Shown piece by piece: positions 19,293 through 25,945 of a stretch of 64,000 bases of DNA. The stretch spans positions 124,001-188,000 of the forward strand of contig NZ_FOWZ01000002.1 in assembly GCF_900115585.1 (NCBI RefSeq), in the 5' to 3' direction. Both the position numbers and the translations under genes were made by a program. Under the pieces are notes generated by a model that saw only the letters and a list, made by a program, of their open reading frames with translations, was not told the origin of the DNA and ran no database searches. The stretch is from Qipengyuania nanhaisediminis. GTDB taxonomy: Bacteria; Pseudomonadota; Alphaproteobacteria; Sphingomonadales; Sphingomonadaceae. Numbering within the stretch: position 1 is the stretch's first letter; every line of letters starts with the position of its first letter.

Positions 19293-20033
19293 TCAGGCTT
19301 GGCCTCGCTGTGCGCTTATCAGGAATTCGATATTGCCTTCCGGGCCCGTGATGGGGCTTTCGACAATGCCCTGAACCTCGAAGCCAAGCCCTTCGACCCA
19401 AGCGCGCACTTCGTCGCAGACGCGAGCGTGGAGCGCGGGGTCGCTGACCACGCCTTTCTTGCCGACTTCCTCGCGTCCGACCTCGAACTGCGGCTTGATG
19501 AGGGCGACGAGGCGGCAATCCTCTTCGGCGAGTTCGATCGGGCGTTCGAGAACCTTGGCGAGCCCGATGAAGCTTGCATCGCACACCACCCAGGTAACGG
19601 ACTTGTCGATCATCTCCGGCGTAAGAATTCGCGCGCTGGTCTGTTCCAGCACCGTAACCCGCTCGTCCTGCCGCAGCTTCCACGCCAGCTGGTTGGTGCC
19701 GCTGTCGACAGCGAAGACGTGGCTAGCCCCGCCCTGCAACAACACATCGGTAAAGCCGCCGGTCGAGCTGCCGATGTCCATTGCGGTAACGCCGCTCGGA
19801 TCGAGACCGAAATGCTCGATCGCGTGTGCAAGCTTGATCCCGCCGCGGCTCACCCAGGGATGGTCGCGCCCGCGCACTTCGAGCGGGGCGTCCTCGCGCA
19901 ATTGCTGACCGGGCTTCGCAAGCTTCTGTTCGCCGGAAAATACGAGCCCCGCCATGACCAGCGCCTGCGCACGGGTCCGGCTTTCCACCAGGCCGCGATC
20001 GACAAGCATTTGGTCGAGACGTTTCTTCGCCAC
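19293..20033 (-). CDS. tlyA: TlyA-family S4-domain rRNA 2'-O-methyltransferase / haemolysin-like
   Basis: SAM-dependent RNA methyltransferase of 246 residues. An N-terminal S4 RNA-binding domain (KKRLDQMLVDRGLVESRTRA, residues 3-22) is followed by an FtsJ-like Rossmann domain with DIGSSTGGFTDVLLQGGA as the SAM-binding motif I and KPQFEVGRE near the catalytic KDKE tetrad. Homologues methylate the 2'-OH of cytidines in 16S and 23S rRNA and determine capreomycin susceptibility in mycobacteria. It begins 60 bp upstream of pccB; the operon link is uncertain. Confidence 0.9.
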   Translation of the reverse strand: MAKKRLDQMLVDRGLVESRTRAQALVMAGLVFSGEQKLAKPGQQLREDAPLEVRGRDHPWVSRGGIKLAHAIEHFGLDPSGVTAMDIGSSTGGFTDVLLQGGASHVFAVDSGTNQLAWKLRQDERVTVLEQTSARILTPEMIDKSVTWVVCDASFIGLAKVLERPIELAEEDCRLVALIKPQFEVGREEVGKKGVVSDPALHARVCDEVRAWVEGLGFEVQGIVESPITGPEGNIEFLISAQRGQA

Positions 20034-20080
20034 AGCAAACTCCGTTTGAAACCAAGGGCGTTAGCGCGCATTGGACCGGT

Positions 20081-20638
20081 ATGAAACCGATCTACGGACA
20101 AATTGCCGCCGCCTGTGCGCTGACCATCGGCCTTGCAGCCTGCATCCCGCCCTCGCCCGAGCCGACACCCGCGCCCAGCCCTGCACCCGTCAGCACGCCT
20201 TCGCCGACACCGACGCCTACATCGGTGGCGCAGGCTCCCGTCACCGAAAACTGGATCGATGCCCCGCAAACTACCGGCGATTGGTCTTATGGGACGGTCA
20301 ACGGCGGCACGATCGCACGCTTCTCTGGGCGCGATACAGGGCCGCTCTTCGCCATTGGTTGCATGCGCGGAAGCGCCCGTGTCGCGTTGATCCGCTACCA
20401 GGCAGGCAGCAGCACCAATCCGGCCATGACCATCCGGACCGAAACGGCCACGCGCACACTTGCGACCCGCACTGGCGACAGTGCCTCCTCGCTCGCAGCC
20501 GATGTGCAGGCGAGAGACCCGCTGCTTGATGCCATGGCGCTGACGCGCGGACGATTCGCTGTGGAAACAAGCAATTCCCCGTCGCTTTACCTCCCGGCAT
20601 GGTCCGAAGTGACGCGGGTGATCGAGGATTGCCGTTAG
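20081..20638 (+). CDS. putative lipoprotein of unknown function
   Basis: A 185-residue protein whose signal peptide ends in a lipobox (GLAACIPP), followed by a Pro/Thr/Ser-rich linker (PSPEPTPAPSPAPVSTPSPT) and a globular domain of about 130 residues beginning VTENWIDAPQTTGDWSYGTV. The domain contains paired-beta patterns (ARFSGRDTGPLFAIGC, TRGRFAVETSNSPSLYLPAW) seen in small Sphingomonadales lipoproteins, but no function is known. It diverges from tlyA with only 47 bp between starts. Confidence 0.7.
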   Translation: MKPIYGQIAAACALTIGLAACIPPSPEPTPAPSPAPVSTPSPTPTPTSVAQAPVTENWIDAPQTTGDWSYGTVNGGTIARFSGRDTGPLFAIGCMRGSARVALIRYQAGSSTNPAMTIRTETATRTLATRTGDSASSLAADVQARDPLLDAMALTRGRFAVETSNSPSLYLPAWSEVTRVIEDCR

Positions 20639-20814
20639 ACTGATTCGGACGTCGCCGAACCTCCGTATCGCAACCCTGTCGGCGGATACGAAAAAGGCCC
20701 GGGATTCGTCCCGAGCCACAAACGTCAATTCTGACGTGGGATAACTTTTTTACAAGCCTTGTTTTCACCTCTTTTCCGCAACAAATTGTAAGCAAGATCA
20801 GCGGCGCACGCGGT

Positions 20815-20843
20815 CTTGGCCACCAGTGAAACGGCGGTCTAGC
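20815..20843 (+). promoter_or_regulatory. possible sigma-70-type promoter of the small SD-rich transcript
   Basis: CTTGGC (20815-20820) and TCTAGC (20838-20843) are separated by 17 bases, resembling the alphaproteobacterial CTTGAC-N17-CTATAT pattern. A transcript starting near 20850 would have only a few bases before the ribosome-binding site. Prediction only. Confidence 0.35.
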
Positions 20844-20853
20844 TCACAAGCTT

Positions 20854-20868
20854 GAAAGGAGGTGATCC
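20854..20868 (+). promoter_or_regulatory. extended Shine-Dalgarno sequence, 15 bases complementary to the 16S 3' end
   Basis: GAAAGGAGGTGATCC matches the complement of the usual alphaproteobacterial 16S rRNA 3' tail over 15 consecutive bases. The GGAGG core is 7 bases from the ATG at 20870. Ordinary ribosome-binding sites in this window match 4-6 bases. Confidence 0.7.
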
Positions 20869-20869
20869 G

Positions 20870-20926
20870 ATGTCTCATGGTTCAGTAGCGAGGTCGGTGA
20901 AGATCCCTACGGAGCATATTCGGTAA
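20870..20926 (+). CDS. 18-codon small ORF (leader peptide or microprotein)
   Basis: Encodes MSHGSVARSVKIPTEHIR. The very strong ribosome-binding site directly before it is the main support for translation. The stop codon lies inside a predicted hairpin (TATTCGG 20917-20923 with CCGAGTA 20935-20941), and a large terminator-like hairpin follows 50 bases later. It could be an attenuation leader for ilvE (it holds two Val and two Ile but no Leu, so it is not rich in branched-chain codons), or an independent microprotein/sRNA. No known family is claimed. Confidence 0.5.
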   Translation: MSHGSVARSVKIPTEHIR

Positions 20927-20978
20927 CATTCCTGCCGAGTAAGGCTACGTGAGCGGCGCTTCCGACCGCTGACCATGC

Positions 20979-21017
20979 GAAGGGCGATCCTCCTACGGGC
21001 GAGGGTCGCCCTTCTCA
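20979..21017 (+). terminator. strong hairpin, probable terminator of the small transcript
   Basis: Bases 20979-20992 pair with 21001-21014 (14 bp, one T-G pair) around an 8-base loop; the outer nine pairs are GAAGGGCGA/TCGCCCTTC. The sequence then continues CATTT, a weak T-run. The 5' arm contains TCCTCC, which is partly complementary to the extended Shine-Dalgarno sequence. Confidence 0.65.
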
Positions 21018-21069
21018 TTTGAGGGTCTCGATACTTGCGCCCGCGCGCCCTTCACACTAACCGCGCGTC

Positions 21070-22149
21070 ATGGATTTCGCGCACATTCCCCACCCCGCCC
21101 CCGTCCCCGGCGAGACCCGCCAGCAGGCTCTCCTGGACCCCGGTTTTGGCAAGCTGTTTACCGATCACATGGTCGTCATCGACTATGATGCCGACAAGGG
21201 TGGATGGCATCAGGCGACACTGGGACCGCGCCAGCCGATCAGCCTCGATCCTGCGGCGGCCGTGCTGCATTACGCTCAGGAAATTTTCGAGGGGATGAAA
21301 GCTTACAAGCACGGCGACGACACGCTCGGCCTGTTTCGTCCCGAACAGAATGCGCGGCGTTTCAACGCAAGCGCGCGGCGGATGGCGATGCCCGAATTGC
21401 CGGAAGAGCTTTTCCTCGAATCCATCCGCCAGTTGGTCGCCGCCGACCGTGACTGGGTGCCGAGCGATCCCGACGGCTCGCTTTACCTGCGCCCCTTCAT
21501 GTTCGCATCCGAGGCCTTCCTCGGCGTGCGCCCCGCGAGGCAGTACAAATATATCCTGATTGCGAGTCCCGTCGGGCCCTACTTCAAGGGCGGCGCGAAG
21601 CCGGTGAAGATCTGGGTCAGTCGCAACTATACGCGCGCAGCTCCCGGCGGGACCGGTGCGGCGAAGACCGGCGGCAATTACGCTGCCAGCCTCGTGCCCC
21701 AGGCCGAGGGTATCGAAAACGGCTGCGATCAGGTGGTCTTCCTCGATGCGGTCGAGAAGAAATGGATCGAAGAACTGGGCGGCATGAACCTGTTCTTCGT
21801 ATTCAACGATGGCACGGTAATCACTCCGCCGCTGACGGGCACGATCCTGCCGGGCATCACCCGCGACAGCCTGATCCAACTGCTGCGCGAAGAGGGTCTC
21901 AACGTTCGCGAAGAGCCATACAGCATCGACCAGTGGCGCGTGGATGCGACCACCGGCAAGCTGCTGGAGACGATGGCCTGCGGCACCGCTGCGGTCGTGA
22001 CGCCAGTCGGCACCGTACTTGGCCCTGATGGCGACTTCACCATTGGCACTGGCGGTACCGGCCAGATCACCAACAAGGTCCGCGAAAAGCTGGTCGGCAT
22101 CCAGAAGGGCGCCGTGAACGATACGCACGGCTGGGTCACGAAGCTCTAA
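21070..22149 (+). CDS. ilvE: branched-chain amino-acid aminotransferase
   Basis: PLP-dependent fold-IV transaminase interconverting Val, Leu and Ile with their 2-oxo acids using glutamate/2-oxoglutarate. The 359-residue protein is the longer eukaryote-like type (BCAT II): HPAPVPGETRQQALLDPGFG at the start, GMKAYKHGDDTLGLFRPEQN, the PLP Lys in KTGGNYAASLVPQ near residue 200, and GTAAVVTPVG. Start ATG 21070. It converges with the LysR gene, overlapping it by 4 bases. Confidence 0.94.
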   Translation: MDFAHIPHPAPVPGETRQQALLDPGFGKLFTDHMVVIDYDADKGGWHQATLGPRQPISLDPAAAVLHYAQEIFEGMKAYKHGDDTLGLFRPEQNARRFNASARRMAMPELPEELFLESIRQLVAADRDWVPSDPDGSLYLRPFMFASEAFLGVRPARQYKYILIASPVGPYFKGGAKPVKIWVSRNYTRAAPGGTGAAKTGGNYAASLVPQAEGIENGCDQVVFLDAVEKKWIEELGGMNLFFVFNDGTVITPPLTGTILPGITRDSLIQLLREEGLNVREEPYSIDQWRVDATTGKLLETMACGTAAVVTPVGTVLGPDGDFTIGTGGTGQITNKVREKLVGIQKGAVNDTHGWVTKL

Positions 22150-23075
22150 GGCCGAGCCGTCACCGAAGGCTCCACTCCCTCGCACGCGGCCAGTCGATCT
22201 CTGATTGCATCGATAAGCCAGCTGGTTGCAGGGCCTGGCCGAGCATCGCGGCGCCAAAGCGCGCTGAGCGTATAGTTCGCGCCGGGCTTTTCGGGGAGGT
22301 CCAGCAGACACAGCCTGCCTTCCTCAAGATCGCCGCGCACCATGTGCCGCGGCATATTGCCCCAGCCGATCCCCTCCTTGAGCAGCGCGTGCTTCGCGCC
22401 GAGGTCTGCCAGGCGCCAGTTCTGCGGCGACAGCACCGAAAATTCCCGCCCTTCCGAAAGGGGCGAGCGGTCCGACAGTACGAGCTGGAGGTGCTTGCGG
22501 CTCTGCCCCGGCTTGATGCCGGCGCGCGCGAGCGGATGGTCGGGGGCGGCAACCGGGACCAGTTCCACGGCGCCGACGGCCTGTCTTTCAAGTTCCGCCC
22601 TGTCGGCCATCAGCGGACCGCCGATCGCCAGGTCCGCGCCGCCTCCAATAAGACAAGCCTCGACAGCACCCAAGGCTTCCACCTGTAGTCGCAGAGCGAC
22701 ACTGGGATACATCTTGCGAAATTCGCGCAGCACCCCCGCTGTCACCTCGCCCGGCAGCATCACGTCGACGACCAGCGAAACCTCGCTCTCGAGGCCGGCA
22801 TGGAGGCTTCGCGACTTCGCAAGGAGCGTGTCGACACCGTCGGTTACGGCCATGGCTTCAGGGAGCAGCGCCTTGCCGTCATCGGTCAACACCGGCCTGC
22901 GCGAGCCTTCGCGCTCGAACAGCGTTACTCCCAATTGCGCTTCCATCTGGGCAATGCCGTAGCTTACGGCCGAGACCGCCCGGCCCATCTTGCGCGCCGC
23001 GGCGCCGAAGCTCCCCTCCTCGGCCACTGCGAGAAAGATGCGGAGTTGGTCGAGGCTAGGCTCGCCAAGCTTCAC
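22146..23075 (-). CDS. LysR-family transcriptional regulator
   Basis: A 309-residue regulator with an N-terminal winged HTH (SLDQLRIFLAVAEEGSFGAA, residues 7-26, then VSYGIAQMEAQLGVTLFERE) and a periplasmic-binding-like effector domain. The start codon is GTG. It is divergent from the pirin-azoreductase genes, and a perfect 6-bp inverted repeat of the kind bound by LysR proteins lies in the shared intergenic region, so it probably controls those genes in response to an electrophile or quinone. This matches a common proteobacterial arrangement. Confidence 0.9.
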   Translation of the reverse strand: MKLGEPSLDQLRIFLAVAEEGSFGAAARKMGRAVSAVSYGIAQMEAQLGVTLFEREGSRRPVLTDDGKALLPEAMAVTDGVDTLLAKSRSLHAGLESEVSLVVDVMLPGEVTAGVLREFRKMYPSVALRLQVEALGAVEACLIGGGADLAIGGPLMADRAELERQAVGAVELVPVAAPDHPLARAGIKPGQSRKHLQLVLSDRSPLSEGREFSVLSPQNWRLADLGAKHALLKEGIGWGNMPRHMVRGDLEEGRLCLLDLPEKPGANYTLSALWRRDARPGPATSWLIDAIRDRLAACEGVEPSVTARP

Positions 23076-23125
23076 TGTTCGTATTTCCTGAACATCTTAA
23101 CGCATTTTATCGCAGTTATCGAAAC

Positions 23126-23141
23126 ATAGCGCAATCGCTAT
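23126..23141. promoter_or_regulatory. probable LysR operator, ATAGCG-N4-CGCTAT
   Basis: A perfect 6-bp inverted repeat with a 4-base spacer lies 50 bp from the LysR GTG and 40 bp from the pirin ATG. T-N11-A boxes overlap it. Position and symmetry suggest the regulator's binding site. Confidence 0.5.
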
Positions 23142-23181
23142 TTGTTGCTCCAACGAAGCAATCCGTTTGAGGAGACCCGAC

Positions 23182-23883
23182 ATGATCGAACACCGCCCTT
23201 TCGATACGCTCGGCAAGGCCAACCACGGCTGGCTCGATGCGAACCACCATTTCTCTTTTGCCGGCTACCATGATCCGGAGCGCGTGAACTGGGGCGCCCT
23301 GCGTGTCTGGAACGACGATATCATCGCGCCGAAGAACGGCTTTCCGACGCACCCGCACCGGGACATGGAAATCATTACCTATGTCCGCACCGGCGCGATC
23401 ACCCACCGCGACAGCATGGGTAACGAAGGCCGGACCGAGGCAGGGGACGTCCAGGTGATGAGCGCCGGAAACGGCGTCCAGCATTCGGAATTCAATCTGG
23501 AAGACGAGGAAACCACGCTCTTCCAGATCTGGATCATTCCTTCGGAACGCGGCGGCCAGCCCGGCTGGGGAGCACGCAAGTTTCCCAAGGACGACCGCGC
23601 CGGCCAGTTCGTGCCGCTCGCCAGTGGAGCCGCAAACGACGACGACGCCCTCAACATCCGGACGGATGCCCGTGTTCTGGGTGCGACGGTCAAGGCGGGC
23701 GAAAGCGTGACCTACACGCCCGCAGCAGCCGATCGGCACCTCTATCTCGTGCCGGCGACCGGAAGCATCCGTATCGGCAATATCGAAGCGAAAGCCCGCG
23801 ACGGCATCGCCATCACCAAGGAAGACAGCATCACCATTACCGCTCTCGAGGACAGCGAACTTGTCCTCGTCGATGCGGCCTGA
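23182..23883 (+). CDS. pirin-family protein (quercetinase-like bicupin)
   Basis: A 233-residue bicupin. The metal-binding N-terminal cupin is readable as FPTHPHRDMEIITYVRTGAI (about residues 55-74) with the His ligands, then AGNGVQHSEFN with the His and Glu ligands, both intact. Some pirins, such as E. coli YhhW, are quercetin 2,3-dioxygenases; others are redox sensors. GAGGAG precedes the ATG at 23182. The gene is followed 15 bp later by the azoreductase gene and faces the LysR regulator. Confidence 0.9.
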   Translation: MIEHRPFDTLGKANHGWLDANHHFSFAGYHDPERVNWGALRVWNDDIIAPKNGFPTHPHRDMEIITYVRTGAITHRDSMGNEGRTEAGDVQVMSAGNGVQHSEFNLEDEETTLFQIWIIPSERGGQPGWGARKFPKDDRAGQFVPLASGAANDDDALNIRTDARVLGATVKAGESVTYTPAAADRHLYLVPATGSIRIGNIEAKARDGIAITKEDSITITALEDSELVLVDAA

Positions 23884-23898
23884 ACAGGAGACAGACAC

Positions 23899-24492
23899 AT
23901 GAGCACTATTCTTCACATCACCGCCAGTATCCGTGACGGCGAAAGCGTTTCGCGCAGCCTCGGCACCAAGCTGGTCGAAAACCTCGCAGCCAAGCAGGAC
24001 GCCGAGGTCGTCACCCGCGACCTCGCGAAGAACGAGATCCCGTTCATCGATGCGGAGCGTTTCGCGGCAAACCTCGCGCCCTATGCCGACCGTTCGCCCG
24101 AGCAGCACGAACTGGCCAAGGTTGCGGACGAGCTGATCGAGGAACTGAAGGCAGCCGACACCATCGTGTTCAGCGTGCCGGTCTACAACTTCGCCGTTCC
24201 CGCCACGGTCAAGGCGTGGGCCGACCTCGTCGCCCGCGCAGGCACGACCTTCCGCTATACCGAGAATGGGGCCGAGGGCCTGCTGACCGGCAAGAAAGCC
24301 TATATCGCAATCGCGTCGGGCGGCACGCCGATCGGGAGCGAGATCGACTTCATGAGCCCGTGGCTGAAGTTCTTCCTCGGCTTCCTCGGCATCACCGATG
24401 TCGAAATGGTCGCCGCCGATGGCATCAGGGGTGAAGGCGGCGAAGAGAAGATCGCCGAAGCCCACGAAGAAGTCGAACGCCTCGCCGCCTGA
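23899..24492 (+). CDS. azoR: FMN-dependent NADH azoreductase / NAD(P)H quinone reductase
   Basis: A 197-residue flavodoxin-fold reductase. It starts STILHITASIRDGESVSRSL, where the Ser-rich loop binds FMN phosphate, and contains FSVPVYNFAVPATVKAW, the AzoR FMN-binding signature, and AYIAIASGGTPIG. The family reduces quinones and azo compounds by two electrons. In an apparent operon with pirin; the pair suggests detoxification of aromatic electrophiles. Confidence 0.9.
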   Translation: MSTILHITASIRDGESVSRSLGTKLVENLAAKQDAEVVTRDLAKNEIPFIDAERFAANLAPYADRSPEQHELAKVADELIEELKAADTIVFSVPVYNFAVPATVKAWADLVARAGTTFRYTENGAEGLLTGKKAYIAIASGGTPIGSEIDFMSPWLKFFLGFLGITDVEMVAADGIRGEGGEEKIAEAHEEVERLAA

Positions 24493-25836
24493 TCACGCGG
24501 GCTTGTGAGCCGCCATTATCTCCCGCCGCTTCTGGATTTCATAATATTCGGGGCGGCGCGGGAATTTCGCTGTCAGTAATAGCAGCAGCGCAACCGACAG
24601 TCCGGCAGCCACGATGATGAATATCGAGGGCAGGCCGCCGAGCGCTTCTGTCTTGCCCAGCATGATCGCTCCGAACGAAATTCCGAAGTTCGATACCGCC
24701 ATGTAGATCGTGAACTGCGTCGCTGCGACGGTCGGATCGCACAGCCGCATCGAGATCGGCAGCAATGCGACCGTGATCAGCATGTCGAGCGGGATCCAGA
24801 AATAGACGAACGCCATGAAGACGGCCGAGTTGCTCCAGTGTTCGACCGCTCCGAACATGACCGCGCACATCGCGATGCCCGACGCCACCCACATGATGCC
24901 GATCCGCTTCGCGCCGTATCTGTCTCCGAGCCAGCCTCCGAGCGTCATGCACAGAACTCCGGCCAGCAGGCCGGCTGTTGCGGTCAGGCTGGATATTTCG
25001 GCAGTGTCCCAGCCCACATAATTGGCCCCGATGAGCGGTGTCGCACCTGCGAAGCCGCCATAGAGGACCCCGCGCCCGAACAGGCAAGGCAGCCACAAAA
25101 GGCTCGACGACTTTCGCATCGAGTTGAACGTGGACTTGAGCAGCGGCCACCAGGCATCGAGCTGGATTTCCAGGTTCCTCTCGTGGGCCCTGCCGCTACT
25201 CCACGGCATCGACCTTTCGCCCTGCCGCTCCCTGAACGAGGCAATGTAAACGCACAGGACAAAAATCAGGGCGGCGACAATCAGGAATGCCGCTGGCGCT
25301 CCGAAGTCCCCGATTACGAAACCGCAAATGGCCGTTGCGGCGGCGATACCAATCGCCTGACCGCCGAACATCATGCCGGAACCTCGCGCTCGCTCATCCT
25401 CGGTCATGATATCGACCGCAAGGCCATCGACCGCCACGTCCTGGAACGTCGTCGCCAGGTTCAGGGCAAAGCCGATACCGCCGAGAATTGCGACGTCTTT
25501 CACGGAAGGCTCTATTAGCGCTGCGATCAGCAGGCATGCGATCATCACGAGCTGCGCACCAAGGATCCACGCCCTGCGTCGCCCCATGGGCAGGAAGGTA
25601 TAGCGGTCCATGATGAACCCGTTGACGAGCTTGAGCGACCACGGAAGCGCCGTCAGCGCAGCCACGGAGCCGACATCGGCCGCAGGCGCCCCTTTCACGG
25701 CCATCCATGCCGGCACCGCGAACCAGAACAAGCCGATCGGCATGCCCTGCCCGACGTAGAGAATGAAAAGGGTGAACAGCCGCAAGCGCTGGCTGTCTTC
25801 AAGGATCAGTGATTTTCCGGACGCGGCAGATGCCAT
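24493..25836 (-). CDS. MFS transporter, AmpG/PAT-like
   Basis: A 447-residue integral membrane protein with about 12 hydrophobic helices. The loop MGRRRAWILG near residue 83 is the MFS motif A variant, and TTFQDVAVDGLAVDIM near residue 130 matches the conserved motif of the AmpG muropeptide permease and acetyl-CoA transporter families. The substrate could be anhydro-muropeptides, but no ampC/ampR or recycling gene lies nearby. It converges with azoR, stops adjacent. Confidence 0.75.
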   Translation of the reverse strand: MASAASGKSLILEDSQRLRLFTLFILYVGQGMPIGLFWFAVPAWMAVKGAPAADVGSVAALTALPWSLKLVNGFIMDRYTFLPMGRRRAWILGAQLVMIACLLIAALIEPSVKDVAILGGIGFALNLATTFQDVAVDGLAVDIMTEDERARGSGMMFGGQAIGIAAATAICGFVIGDFGAPAAFLIVAALIFVLCVYIASFRERQGERSMPWSSGRAHERNLEIQLDAWWPLLKSTFNSMRKSSSLLWLPCLFGRGVLYGGFAGATPLIGANYVGWDTAEISSLTATAGLLAGVLCMTLGGWLGDRYGAKRIGIMWVASGIAMCAVMFGAVEHWSNSAVFMAFVYFWIPLDMLITVALLPISMRLCDPTVAATQFTIYMAVSNFGISFGAIMLGKTEALGGLPSIFIIVAAGLSVALLLLLTAKFPRRPEYYEIQKRREIMAAHKPA

Positions 25837-25945
25837 CGCTTAGCCCCCATAAGCATGAGTAACGGCTGGCTATCTGCCCTTGGCCGATCGCGTCCCTACG
25901 ATCCGATTGGCGTAGTGCTGCCCTATCGCGGGCGATCTAGCAAGG

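Larger units (their letters stand above)
20639..21069. other. 431-bp intergenic region with hairpins and a small peptide-coding transcript
   Basis: The gap between the lipoprotein gene and ilvE has no long gene. A stem GGCCCGGGA/TCCCGAGCC (20696-20717, one mismatch, TTCG loop) has five T on the minus-strand side, and a second stem ACGTCA/TGACGT lies at 20722-20737. From 20815 there is a promoter-like pair, a near-perfect Shine-Dalgarno sequence, an 18-codon ORF and a strong 14-bp terminator-like hairpin; these are listed separately. Confidence 0.7.

Noticed and set aside
20298-20795. minus-strand ORF opposite the lipoprotein gene and the downstream hairpins
   Set aside because: It crosses a terminator-like stem and the coding lipoprotein gene; Arg/Ser-rich composition typical of a shadow frame.
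20854-20868. remnant of a 16S rRNA gene
   Set aside because: Only the SD-complementary 15 bases match; sequence on both sides is unrelated to 16S rRNA, and orientation and spacing fit a ribosome-binding site.
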